Origin: Actinomycetes bacterium
GTDB lineage: Bacteria > Actinomycetota > Coriobacteriia > Coriobacteriales > JAEZZM01
Length of the DNA stretch: 54,051 nt
Direction: 5' to 3'
Assembly: GCA_023418575.1 (NCBI GenBank)
Contig: JAEZZM010000048.1
Span: 1-54,051, forward strand
The notes beneath the pieces were generated by a model, which ran no database searches, was not told the DNA's origin, and worked only from the letters and a program-made list of their open reading frames with translations. Position numbers and translations under genes: made by a program. Below, in pieces: positions 1 to 6,607 of the stretch. Each line of letters starts with the position of its first letter. The first letter of the stretch is position 1.

Positions 1-2
1 GC

Positions 3-782
3 TCTACTGACAGTGTTCCATCTGGTGATTATGCGACCAATGAGAGCTTAAAGGCTGAAATCAAAAAGCTTGTTGGCACAGCTCCAGATGATTTAGATAC
101 CTTGGGAGAACTTGCAGATAGGCTTAAGAGCAACGAGAGTACAACAACATCACTTGCTGAGCAGCTAGAAAGTAAGGTAGACAAAACCACACTTGATACC
201 CTAGCAACAAAAGAAGAACTAAAGGCTGTAAAACCAAGTGAGCAAACCCAAGGAGAAATTGAAGAAATAAAAAGGCAAATAGAGAGCCTAAGCGTTCAGT
301 CTTCTGGTGGCTTGCTGCCGGCAAAAACAGAGTTGCCTAAAGGTCGCGCTTTAAAAGATGAACATGCTGGCATTTACTGCATATCTAAAGGAGATCAAAA
401 AGAAGTTGTAACTGTGACTCCTGTAGGCATCTATGCAGGTGGGAAATGCTTCAAAGTTGAAGTAGTTGGCACGGCAAGAGTTACTTTTAAAAAAAGCGGG
501 AGCACCCTGTTTCCTCTTACAGTGAATAGTCATGTTTTTAAATCTGGGATGAACGCAGCATCCTGCGTTTCAGAAATTCTTGGAGCAAATATAGACGGAC
601 TGTATGCCAATACACTAATAACAACAAATGGGAGCATACGTTATGGCACAACAAAAGATACGGAATCGCCCGGCACTATATGCTACCGACGAGTGTCTTT
701 TTATAGTAGTCCACCTAACAATAAAATCCCCGTCATCAACTTAGGCGGTTCAGAAGAAATAGAAGAGCCAGGTGATGAGTAA
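3..782 (+). CDS. Phage tail/fibre-like protein, 5' partial
   Basis: The reading frame is open from base 3, so the gene begins before the window and only its last 259 codons are visible. The first visible part (about 40 residues, with the phrase TAPDDLDTLGELADRL) is the coiled-coil linker typical of phage tail-fibre and collar proteins, where similar 'GTAPEALDTLxELA' segments precede VDK repeats; here LESKVDKTTLDTLATKEEL follows. The C-terminal 140 residues look like a globular receptor-binding or baseplate head that I cannot assign further. A TTG at 102 could be taken as a start, but there is no ribosome binding site and the homologous linker lies upstream of it. The stop TAA shares its last A with the ATG of the next gene, so the tail-to-lysis genes are translationally coupled. 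The tail assignment is by family resemblance. Confidence 0.75.
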   Translation, partial: STDSVPSGDYATNESLKAEIKKLVGTAPDDLDTLGELADRLKSNESTTTSLAEQLESKVDKTTLDTLATKEELKAVKPSEQTQGEIEEIKRQIESLSVQSSGGLLPAKTELPKGRALKDEHAGIYCISKGDQKEVVTVTPVGIYAGGKCFKVEVVGTARVTFKKSGSTLFPLTVNSHVFKSGMNAASCVSEILGANIDGLYANTLITTNGSIRYGTTKDTESPGTICYRRVSFYSSPPNNKIPVINLGGSEEIEEPGDE

Positions 783-1192
783 TGGTATCCGCAGACGAAC
801 TTAGAAGCTACATTGACGTTATACAGACAGCACCGTTTTTAGTCGTTGCAATTGCCTTATTTATTGCGTGCTTAAAGCTCTATCCAAGCTTGCAAAAGCT
901 TATCACCACAAGAGCGCAGATCTTAGAAGAACGTGAGCAGCGTAAGTTAGAAGAACACAAAGAACGGGCAGCACGTGACGCTAAATATGACAGTTTCATT
1001 ATTTCTTTAGAGCCTATTATTAAAGGCTTTTCTAGCGTTGTTGAAAACAACACAGAAGCAATGAAGCAGAATAAAGCTACTCAAGAAAAGGTAAGCAGGC
1101 AGCTTGAGAAGATTGAAAGCTCACAGACTAAGCATTTAGAAACGCTCACGAAGATAAACACCGTTATAGACCGTTGTCATAGAGGGAGGTAA
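782..1192 (+). CDS. Phage membrane-anchored coiled-coil protein
   Basis: This is a 136-residue protein of unknown function. One hydrophobic segment (about residues 18-34, PFLVVAIALFIACLKLY) is followed by a long charged helical region with two coiled-coil stretches (about 45-70 and 95-130). It starts at an ATG that overlaps the stop of the tail gene by one base and ends four bases before the holin start, so it belongs to the tail/lysis transcript. Proteins with one membrane helix plus a coiled coil are common beside phage holins and may act in lysis timing or as spanin-like or holin-regulating proteins; that role is inference from position only. Confidence 0.7.
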   Translation: MVSADELRSYIDVIQTAPFLVVAIALFIACLKLYPSLQKLITTRAQILEEREQRKLEEHKERAARDAKYDSFIISLEPIIKGFSSVVENNTEAMKQNKATQEKVSRQLEKIESSQTKHLETLTKINTVIDRCHRGR

Positions 1193-1196
1193 ACCA

Positions 1197-1445
1197 ATGA
1201 AACCAACAGTTGACACCTTAGCAAGAACGCTCATCTTAGTTCTTGCTCTTATCAATCAAGTTATATCATCTCTAGGTTTTTTGCCTTTACAAGTAGATGA
1301 GCAGTCCATTTATCAGTTCATCAGTCTAGCCTTTACGGCAGCAGCGGCACTGGCTGCATGGTGGAAGAATAACAGTTTCACAGAGCACGCCATTAAGGCA
1401 GATGAATATGGCAGAGAGCTTAAAAGTGGTAATCATTTTAAGTAG
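1197..1445 (+). CDS. Phage holin (SPP1/phi-LC3-like)
   Basis: An 82-residue protein with two predicted membrane helices (about residues 8-29 and 41-58, the second rich in Ala) and a charged, soluble C-terminus containing WWKNNSFTEHAIKADEYG. This size, topology and tail sequence match the small two-helix holins of phages of Gram-positive hosts, which form membrane lesions that release the endolysin. The ribosome binding site GGGAGG lies just upstream of the ATG. It is followed at 1520-1606 by a decayed copy of its own C-terminus and, after the opposite-strand lipoprotein gene, by the endolysin at 2312, giving a standard lysis cassette interrupted by an insertion. Confidence 0.85.
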   Translation: MKPTVDTLARTLILVLALINQVISSLGFLPLQVDEQSIYQFISLAFTAAAALAAWWKNNSFTEHAIKADEYGRELKSGNHFK

Positions 1446-1519
1446 TTTGCTAATCGTATTCATATGCTTAGTAGCAGTCTCAAATATAAATAGGTGGTGA
1501 GCATGAATATAAACAAATT

Positions 1520-1606
1520 TGGGCGTGGTGGAAAAACAATAGCTTCACTAAGCACGCCCGGGCTGCTGATGAGTACGGAAAGCACTTTAAAGATAAAAGT
1601 TCCTAG
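1520..1606 (+). pseudogene. Remnant of a second holin C-terminus
   Basis: Translated from base 1520 this stretch reads WAWWKNNSFTKHARAADEYG and a few more residues to a TAG at 1604-1606, closely matching the C-terminus of the intact holin just upstream. The hydrophobic N-terminal half is missing. A good ribosome binding site and ATG (AGGTGGTGAGC-ATG, ATG at 1504) stands directly before it but in another frame. The likely history is duplication of the holin tail followed by deletion, or replacement when the opposite-strand lipoprotein gene was inserted. A second AGGTGGT-N4-ATG start with a five-codon ORF lies at 1667-1684 and resembles the first. Confidence 0.65.
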
Positions 1607-1674
1607 CTTTTAAGCTAGATGTATTTGTATCTGTTGGTATTTAGTTTTCGTTAGTAGGTGGTCGCTATGAATGT

Positions 1675-2280
1675 TTATAACTGAACATAGAACATGTCAG
1701 AAGGTGCTATGTCAGTCTGTTTCCCTGTTGACAGATCAAAAGGAAATGCTGGTACCTCTGCAGCGTTATAAACAGTAAAGATAAGATACTTATCTAAGAT
1801 CTCTAGCTTATAGTTTGTAACCTTTCCTGCAGCTTCCCAAAAAGCGTCTGTTTCATTTTTAAAATCTGCAACGCTTTTATCTGTAAACTCATAGTTAGAG
1901 CTGCTTGAAAATTCTACTTTGCTTGCAAAGTCGCTAAAACCAAAGGTTCCTAAGAGTTCTAAAGCTTCACCTTTTGAAAGCTTATGATCTGTATCTACTT
2001 TAAATTGTGCGAGTGCTACGCTGTAGTCTTCATTGTTTTTTGATACCTGGTAGGCGCTTATTTGCTTTGACTTATAAGCCTTATCAAGAAGTTGCTTAGC
2101 ATTTTCCGGGCTTTTTACAAAGTTAGATAGCTTGATGGGTTCAGTTTGTTGCTTGTTTTCATTGCTCTTTGCTTGAGTATCGCTGACTTGCTCAACGGGC
2201 TGTTGAGTGTTTTCAGGCACTTGAGCACTGCAGGCGCTCAAAAGTAAACAAGCAGCTATAACAGGGATAACTTTTTTCAT
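1675..2280 (-). CDS. Prophage-encoded lipoprotein (probable moron)
   Basis: A 201-residue protein with a clear lipoprotein signal: MKK, a hydrophobic stretch, and the lipobox LSAC with Cys17 as the lipidated residue. A Gln/Glu/Ser/Asn-rich linker (about 18-50) leads to a soluble domain of about 150 residues that I do not recognise. It is transcribed against the surrounding phage late genes, between the holin and endolysin, and only 31 bases separate its start from the start of the endolysin gene. Opposite-strand cargo within a late operon that encodes a surface lipoprotein is the usual look of a lysogenic-conversion 'moron'; such lipoproteins in Gram-positive prophages sometimes block superinfection (for example Ltp of phage TP-J34). 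The function here is inference. The start is supported by AAAGGCGG five bases upstream of the ATG. Confidence 0.8.
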   Translation of the reverse strand: MKKVIPVIAACLLLSACSAQVPENTQQPVEQVSDTQAKSNENKQQTEPIKLSNFVKSPENAKQLLDKAYKSKQISAYQVSKNNEDYSVALAQFKVDTDHKLSKGEALELLGTFGFSDFASKVEFSSSSNYEFTDKSVADFKNETDAFWEAAGKVTNYKLEILDKYLIFTVYNAAEVPAFPFDLSTGKQTDIAPSDMFYVQL

Positions 2281-2311
2281 ATTAACCGCCTTTAGTTAGG
2301 AGTAAATCAGT

Positions 2312-3355
2312 ATGTCTATCCAAGATAGTATATCAAATGTAATAAAAACCGCTGAGCAGGAGGTCAAAACCGTTGAGAGAGTTGGCAATCAGGTTAAATA
2401 TAATGATGAATTCTATGGCTACCACGTCAAAGATAAGGATAAGTATAAATATCATTGGTGCGCCGTGTTTGTCTGGTGGGTCTTTAAAAAGACAGGTAAT
2501 TTAGGTGCTCTACAAAATCTCAAGAGCGCGAGAGTAGCTAATTATTGGCAGCTTCTGAAGTCCAAAGAGATTAAGAGATCTAGTGATATTCAGCCGGGAG
2601 ATCTCGTTTTTATCTGGTACAGTGGCTCTAATCCTAATCATATAGGGATTGTTACAAGTGCTGCTGATTCTTCAGGAGTATTTCATACCATTGAGGGCAA
2701 TACCTCAAAGCCTGGCTCTGGTGGCAGTGAGAGAAATGGAGATGGCGTTTATAGAAAGACTCATAAGCTCGGTACTAAATGTAAGGTAGCGCGTCCTTTT
2801 TACGATGGTTCATCAGTATCTTCTGGAGGAGCTGTTACTGACACATTCCCTCTTGCTAGTGGCTGGGTATTTGCTAAGGGTGGTATTCAGTTTTATAACG
2901 GGCGTGATGGACGCTTTAAAGACCATATCAAGGCTATCCAAAAGCAGCTTAACAGCAGCGGTTATAGCTTAGATGTAGATGGTATTTTTGGAGCTGCTAC
3001 TCATGATGCAGTAGTATCTTTTCAATCCTCACACGGCCTTGATGCAGATGGTAAGGTAGGAACTAATACCTGGAACGCTTTATTTGCTAGCTCAAGTCTA
3101 AAGAGTACTCCTGGTAGCTGGATTCAAGATGAAAAAGGCTGGTGGTTTAAGCGTACTGATGGTAGCTATCCAAAAGCTGAATGGGAGCCAATAGGCGGCA
3201 AGTGGTACTACTTTAATGAAGAGGGCTATATCTTGCAAAACTGTACAAGCTGGATTGATAACAAGCTCTACGCTTTCAACGGAGACGGCGCTTTAATTAT
3301 TGGAAAAGGAACTTTTGATACAGATTCAGACGGCGTAATCTACGCTATTTACTAA
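2312..3355 (+). CDS. Phage endolysin: CHAP + PG-binding + cell-wall repeats
   Basis: A 347-residue peptidoglycan hydrolase. Residues about 30-160 form a CHAP (cysteine/histidine amidohydrolase/peptidase) domain with catalytic Cys50 in HWCAVFVWW and His110 in NHIGIVTS. Residues about 203-258 form a PG_binding_1 module (IKAIQKQLN, DGIFGAATHDAVVSFQ, NTWNALF). The C-terminus (about 270-335) carries CW_binding_1-type repeats of the choline-binding fold, with W-x-K-x-D-G-x-x-P and GGKWYYFNEEGY. There is no signal peptide, so export depends on the holin. TTAGGAG lies nine bases before the ATG. It is the last gene of the lysis cassette and is followed by a strong terminator at 3437-3471. Confidence 0.93.
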   Translation: MSIQDSISNVIKTAEQEVKTVERVGNQVKYNDEFYGYHVKDKDKYKYHWCAVFVWWVFKKTGNLGALQNLKSARVANYWQLLKSKEIKRSSDIQPGDLVFIWYSGSNPNHIGIVTSAADSSGVFHTIEGNTSKPGSGGSERNGDGVYRKTHKLGTKCKVARPFYDGSSVSSGGAVTDTFPLASGWVFAKGGIQFYNGRDGRFKDHIKAIQKQLNSSGYSLDVDGIFGAATHDAVVSFQSSHGLDADGKVGTNTWNALFASSSLKSTPGSWIQDEKGWWFKRTDGSYPKAEWEPIGGKWYYFNEEGYILQNCTSWIDNKLYAFNGDGALIIGKGTFDTDSDGVIYAIY

Positions 3356-3436
3356 CAAATAAGAGCCTTAGAAAAACAGCAGGTAAACGAGGCGCTGTAA
3401 TCGATTCTAAGGCGTTAGAAATCATTTAATGACTAA

Positions 3437-3471
3437 TGAGTCGTCCAGTTTTTGGGCGGCTCAAATTTTTT
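3437..3471 (+). terminator. Rho-independent terminator of the phage late operon
   Basis: A ten-base-pair stem (TGAGTCGTCC at 3437-3446 pairing, with three G-U pairs, with GGGCGGCTCA at 3454-3463) encloses a T-rich loop and is followed by AATTTTTT. It sits 80 bases after the endolysin stop codon. A second inverted repeat lies between stop and terminator (GCCTTAGAA near 3365 and TTCTAAGGC near 3408). Confidence 0.8.
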
Positions 3472-3513
3472 AGACAATCGTTCGATTTTTCCAGAAAAAC
3501 TTTCAATTCTTGC

Positions 3514-3542
3514 TTGCATATATATACGACATGCGGTATAAT
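3514..3542 (+). promoter_or_regulatory. Strong sigma-70-type promoter at prophage end
   Basis: TTGCAT (3514-3519) and a perfect TATAAT (3537-3542) are separated by exactly 17 bases. The promoter lies directly after the late-operon terminator and reads into the 27-codon ORF and structured RNA at 3567-3672, so this end of the prophage is probably expressed in the lysogen. Confidence 0.7.
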
Positions 3543-3566
3543 AAATATATCGAAAGGAGGTGAGAA

Positions 3567-3650
3567 ATGGTTCTTAAGATAGGGAGAGTGATTATCGCAA
3601 TAAACCTTCAAATTACCTTTAAGGTAACCCCAAGAAGAAGGAACAGATAA
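3567..3650 (+). CDS. 27-residue basic/hydrophobic peptide in a structured transcript
   Basis: An ATG at 3567 follows a near-consensus Shine-Dalgarno sequence (AAAGGAGGTGAGAA) and a consensus promoter. The ORF encodes 27 residues, starting MVLKIGRVIIAINLQITFKV and ending with an Arg-rich tail (TPRRRNR), that is, a hydrophobic stretch followed by a strongly basic end. The ORF overlaps RNA structure: GTGATTATC inside it pairs with GATAATCAC at its end, with a nested TTACC/GGTAA hairpin. It could be a leader peptide, a small membrane-active toxin, or a chance ORF within a regulatory RNA. I do not recognise a family. Confidence 0.45.
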   Translation: MVLKIGRVIIAINLQITFKVTPRRRNR

Positions 3651-3676
3651 TCACCAGGGGAGGTGAGAACCTCCCC
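3589..3676 (+). ncRNA. Candidate structured RNA with two hairpins
   Basis: Hairpin one pairs GTGATTATC (about 3589-3597) with GATAATCAC (about 3645-3653) and contains an inner TTACC-TTTAA-GGTAA stem. Hairpin two, immediately after, is a perfect 8-bp stem GGGGAGGT / ACCTCCCC closed by a GAGA tetraloop (about 3657-3676). The 3' arm of hairpin two is complementary to the Shine-Dalgarno of the 27-codon ORF (GGAGGT at about 3557), and GGAGGTGAGAA occurs twice, so alternative pairings that hide or free the ribosome binding site are possible. No T-run follows, so it is not a plain terminator. Functional interpretation is inference. Confidence 0.4.
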
Positions 3677-3714
3677 AACTCCCTACTATATAGAGTAACA
3701 AGAACCACTAGACT

Positions 3715-3897
3715 ATGGCAACAGAAGCACAAAAAAGAGCAAAAGCTGCATACAGAAAGAAAATGCAACACGTACAAGTAATGTTTTCTCAAAATGAAAC
3801 AGACTTATTTGAATTTATTAAGTCAAAGGAAAATAAGTCAGGTTTTATCAAGCAATTACTTAGGGAAGCTATGGAAAAAGAGGATGCTAAACAATAA
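3715..3897 (+). CDS. Small helical protein, possibly ribbon-helix-helix-like
   Basis: A 60-residue protein with a basic N-terminus (KRAKAAYRKKMQHVQVMF), a predicted short strand and two helices (ETDLFEFIK and SGFIKQLLREAME). The pattern of 'AYRKKxxxVxVxF..tEtDLFEfI..kenKSGFIKqLLREaM' resembles small proteins carried on mobile elements of Firmicutes and Actinobacteria that have a CopG-like DNA-binding layout. It may be a regulator of the prophage end or of the upstream RNA. The ATG has no clear ribosome binding site, which leaves the start and translation somewhat uncertain. It is the last gene before the attachment site. Confidence 0.65.
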   Translation: MATEAQKRAKAAYRKKMQHVQVMFSQNETDLFEFIKSKENKSGFIKQLLREAMEKEDAKQ

Positions 3898-3997
3898 AGC
3901 TATTAGCTGCATGATTGCTTGTTACATCCCACAGGCGTGCAGTAAGTTTCTCGACAAAATTAAACAAAATGGGCGGAGAGCTGCAGCGATTCATTTT

Positions 3998-4020
3998 TTC
4001 GAATCCCACCCTCTCCGCCA
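3998..4020 (+). other. Prophage attachment core: 3' end of tRNA-Ser
   Basis: The 23 bases ending at 4020 are the 3' end of a tRNA-Ser gene: T-loop TTCGAAT, T-stem strand CCCAC, acceptor strand CCTCTCC, discriminator G, and an encoded CCA. The matching 5' parts of the tRNA (D-arm, anticodon arm, T-stem 5' strand) are absent; the bases just upstream are a T-run. A 3' tRNA fragment at the end of a prophage is the classic product of site-specific integration into a tRNA gene, with the intact tRNA at the other end beyond the left edge of the window. GGCGGAGAG at about 3972 can pair with CTCTCCGCC and may be part of the integrase arm region or coincidence. Confidence 0.75.
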
Positions 4021-4140
4021 TACTTAATTCACTAGCTTACAGTTATTTTCTATAGGTTTACCTGCTTATTGTTCAAAATACAGGTATCTTAGAGCTGGTG
4101 GTTTAATAAGTGCGATTAAATCATGGGAATAGCAGCATAA

Positions 4141-4176
4141 AAAGAGGTTTGCCTTAGTTCAAAGGCAAACCTCTTT
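4141..4176 (-). terminator. Bidirectional terminator after the metal ATPase gene
   Basis: A perfect 15-bp stem: AAAGAGGTTTGCCTT (4141-4155) pairs with AAGGCAAACCTCTTT (4162-4176) around a six-base loop. Read on the minus strand the stem runs into TTTTTA, a U-tract, 60 bases after the ATPase stop codon. It also shields the gene from prophage transcription arriving on the plus strand. Confidence 0.85.
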
Positions 4177-4234
4177 AGCTACAAGCTCGTTACTTAGGCC
4201 AATATAATTTCGCAATTACATTGCGCCAATATAT

Positions 4235-6340
4235 TTATGCCGATAAAAGCCTAGGCTCTTTCTTGTAGAGATTTCTCATTGAAGAAAGAGCAACACCAAT
4301 AGTTGCTCCATTATGGAGCAGAGCACTGGTGGTGGCTCCCAAAATACCAAAGACACCAAGGCCTAAGAATAATGAGTTAGCAAGCAGAATAAAGCTATAG
4401 GTTGAATTCATACGCTTAAAGAGCTTCTTGCTCATCAACCTCAAAAGTACAATGCTTTGAATATCACTAGTATTTAAGGTAATATCAGCAACCTCACGCG
4501 CAACATCAGCACCATTATTCATAGCGATGCCCACATGAGCGGTGGCTAAGGCTAATGAGTCATTAACGCCATCACCAACCATAACAATCTTTCTTCCTTG
4601 CTCCCTTAATTCAGCAATAAAGCGTGCTTTATCCTCTGGCAAGAGCTGAGATCTATAATCATCTACTCCAGCTTCGGTAGCAGCAACTTTAGCTGCAGCC
4701 TCTGCATCACCAGTAAGCATCACAATCTTAGTAAATCCGCTGGCTCTTAACCTATCTACAAGAAGTTTTGCATCCTTGCGCAAAGGATCTTCTAAGATGA
4801 TAGCGCCAGCAAGCTTTCCGCCCACAGCTAAGAAAAGAACAGATGAGCGACCGGCTTCTTGCTCCAGAATCTCTTGAGCGCGCTTGGTCTTCTCGACCTT
4901 CTCGTCATCAAATACAAAGTGTGGGCTGCCTATCAAGACACGTTCTCCATCCAAAGAAGAAACAATGCCATGAGCAACAATGTATTCTACTTCAGCATGC
5001 TTTTCTCTGTGCGAGAGCCCTTTATCAACTGCTGCTTGCACGATAGCATGAGCTACAGGATGAGGGAAGTGCTCTTCTAGGCAAGCTGAAAGCCTGAGTA
5101 CTTCATCAGGGTTATAGTCTTCTCGCAAAGAAATGATATTGGTAACACTGGGCTTTGCCTGGGTTAAGGTGCCGGTTTTATCAAAGATGATGGTGTCAGC
5201 TTCTGCTAAATGCTCAAGCTGTTTACCACCTTTGATGGTAAAGCCTTTTGCTGCTCCCTCTCTCATAGCAGATACCACAGATATGGAGGTAGCTAGTTTT
5301 AGAGCACAAGAGTAATCAACCACAAAGGCTGCTTGAGTCCTCATGATGTCTCGTGTTACTAAACCAACGCCCGCTCCAAATGCAAGATTATAGGGTACGA
5401 CCTTATCGGCAAGCTCATTAACCCTAGACTCAAGCTTAGACTTTTGATCTGAAGCATCATCAATCATATTCATAATGCGAGAAAGGCGGGTTTCTTTACT
5501 GGTTGCGGTGGCTTCAATAAGCAGCTCGCCTTCTTCAAGAACCGTTCCAGCATAGACGCTATCGCCCACGCAGCGCTTTACAGCCAAAGATTCACCCGTT
5601 AGAGAGCTTTGGTTTACCTGTCCTTCGCCTTGTAATACCTTGCCATCAATAGGGATGGTGTAGCCCATGAGCACAACTACGCGCTCTTTTGGCTCTACGC
5701 TATCAAGGCTTACAAGTACACGCTCACCATTGCGTTCAACCCAAACCATCTCATCAATATTCATGAGAGATTTTGCAAGGTCAGCTGCTGATTTACGCTC
5801 AGTCCATTCCTCAAATAGTTCGCCCAGCTTAAGCAAGAACACTATCTCTCCAGCGGCACTAAAATTACGAGCCAGCATAGAAAAAATGAGTGCTGTTGCG
5901 TCTAAAACAGAGACATCAAGTTTACGTGCCTTTAGTGAACGCAGGCCCTCTACAATGTATGGAATGGTGGTGATACCCAGGAAAATAGAGCGAATAGGAG
6001 CGGGGATAAGGATATTTCTTATCGTTCTCCACATGACCATTGATGCAATGCGCTCAGGGTATTCATTTTCGTCCATGATAAGGCTTGCAGCAAGGGGAAC
6101 TTGAGTTTCGGCAAGGCTTGCACGCTTAATGCTTTCAAAATGATCAAGCGCGTCTTGGCGACGCCCATCTTCATACGAAAGAGTGACGCTACCTGTTTTT
6201 TGGTAAATGCGCACAGAGCTAATACCTGCATTTGCCGAAAGTAGCAGGTATTGAAGGGCGTTTGCTTCCTGCTGGTCAAAGCTTTGACCAGTGGCAAGAC
6301 GCATGCGCCCTTCAATTTCGTGCGCTAATGTGGCAAACAA
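4235..6340 (-). CDS. Heavy-metal P1B-type ATPase with SCA membrane motif
   Basis: A 701-residue cation-translocating P-type ATPase of the heavy-metal (P1B) type, presumably a metal exporter in the cytoplasmic membrane. Visible landmarks are an N-terminal HMA-like region without a CxxC metal site (about 1-70), the actuator motif TGES, phosphorylation site DKTGTLT with Asp387, the N-domain HP pair (HFPHPVAHA), hinge GDGVNDSLAL, and the terminal membrane helix motif LLHNGATI. The transmembrane metal motif, normally CPx, reads SCA (Ser344-Cys345-Ala346) followed by LKLATS. This places it in a minor P1B subgroup whose substrate I cannot state. The start is TTG preceded by TAGGG; its Shine-Dalgarno is just past the stop of the DUF6110-like gene, ten bases upstream, so the two are one operon. 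Confidence 0.9.
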   Translation of the reverse strand: MFATLAHEIEGRMRLATGQSFDQQEANALQYLLLSANAGISSVRIYQKTGSVTLSYEDGRRQDALDHFESIKRASLAETQVPLAASLIMDENEYPERIASMVMWRTIRNILIPAPIRSIFLGITTIPYIVEGLRSLKARKLDVSVLDATALIFSMLARNFSAAGEIVFLLKLGELFEEWTERKSAADLAKSLMNIDEMVWVERNGERVLVSLDSVEPKERVVVLMGYTIPIDGKVLQGEGQVNQSSLTGESLAVKRCVGDSVYAGTVLEEGELLIEATATSKETRLSRIMNMIDDASDQKSKLESRVNELADKVVPYNLAFGAGVGLVTRDIMRTQAAFVVDYSCALKLATSISVVSAMREGAAKGFTIKGGKQLEHLAEADTIIFDKTGTLTQAKPSVTNIISLREDYNPDEVLRLSACLEEHFPHPVAHAIVQAAVDKGLSHREKHAEVEYIVAHGIVSSLDGERVLIGSPHFVFDDEKVEKTKRAQEILEQEAGRSSVLFLAVGGKLAGAIILEDPLRKDAKLLVDRLRASGFTKIVMLTGDAEAAAKVAATEAGVDDYRSQLLPEDKARFIAELREQGRKIVMVGDGVNDSLALATAHVGIAMNNGADVAREVADITLNTSDIQSIVLLRLMSKKLFKRMNSTYSFILLANSLFLGLGVFGILGATTSALLHNGATIGVALSSMRNLYKKEPRLLSA

Positions 6341-6349
6341 GTGCCCTAC

Positions 6350-6607
6350 TTATTTTGACTCAGCTGGAACTACAACCTTCTCAGCTTCTTTTTTGTCAGC
6401 AAGGTTTTCAGCTTCAGCTACGATGTCATCAACATTTTCCTTTGCGCGCTCTACCAGCTCTTCAGCAGAATTCTTGATACGAATGCCTTCTGCAAGACCT
6501 TTTACGTAGAGATCTTTAGCGCGCTTAGAAGTGAGGGCCTTTAAGCCTGCTGATCCCAAAAGAAAACCAAGGCCGATAAGACCAGTCTTTTGCTTATTGA
6601 ATTTCAT
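6350..6607 (-). CDS. DUF6110-like small membrane-associated protein
   Basis: An 85-residue protein beginning MKFNKQKTGLIGLGFLLGSA. A glycine-rich hydrophobic N-terminal segment (about 8-24) is followed by basic and then acidic helical sequence (KRAKDLYVKGLAEGIRIKNSAEELVERAKENV) and a Lys/Glu/Val-rich tail. The chosen ATG at 6607 has AAAGGAG six bases upstream; a longer in-frame start at 6643 lacks this. Proteins of this type are regularly found directly before P1B ATPases with the SCA-type motif, which matches the ten-base gap here. A role in metal buffering or delivery for the pump is plausible but unproven. Confidence 0.75.
   Translation of the reverse strand: MKFNKQKTGLIGLGFLLGSAGLKALTSKRAKDLYVKGLAEGIRIKNSAEELVERAKENVDDIVAEAENLADKKEAEKVVVPAESK

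Larger units (their letters stand above)
3898..4234. other. Prophage/chromosome boundary spacer
   Basis: No convincing gene is present. The stretch contains the tRNA-Ser 3' fragment at 3998-4020 and a long bidirectional terminator at 4141-4176. Between these, 4021-4140 is featureless AT-rich chromosomal sequence with no start-plus-ribosome-site combination I would trust. Confidence 0.6.

Noticed and set aside
3426..3611. 61-codon open frame on the minus strand at the prophage end
   Set aside because: It runs antisense across the terminator and promoter at 3437-3542, has no ribosome binding site and no recognisable family.
3971..4020. Possible complete tRNA, since GGCGGAGAG and CTCTCCGCC flank the segment
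   Set aside because: Only about 50 bases separate the ends and no D-arm, anticodon arm or T-stem 5' strand is present; only the 3' tRNA-Ser fragment is real.
3794..4027. 77-codon open frame overlapping the small RHH-like gene and the attachment site
   Set aside because: Out of frame with the better-supported 3715-3897 gene, no ribosome binding site, and it reads through the tRNA-Ser fragment.
5667..6104. 145-codon open frame on the plus strand across the metal ATPase
   Set aside because: Antisense shadow of the ATPase actuator region, rich in Ser/Arg as expected for a shadow frame.
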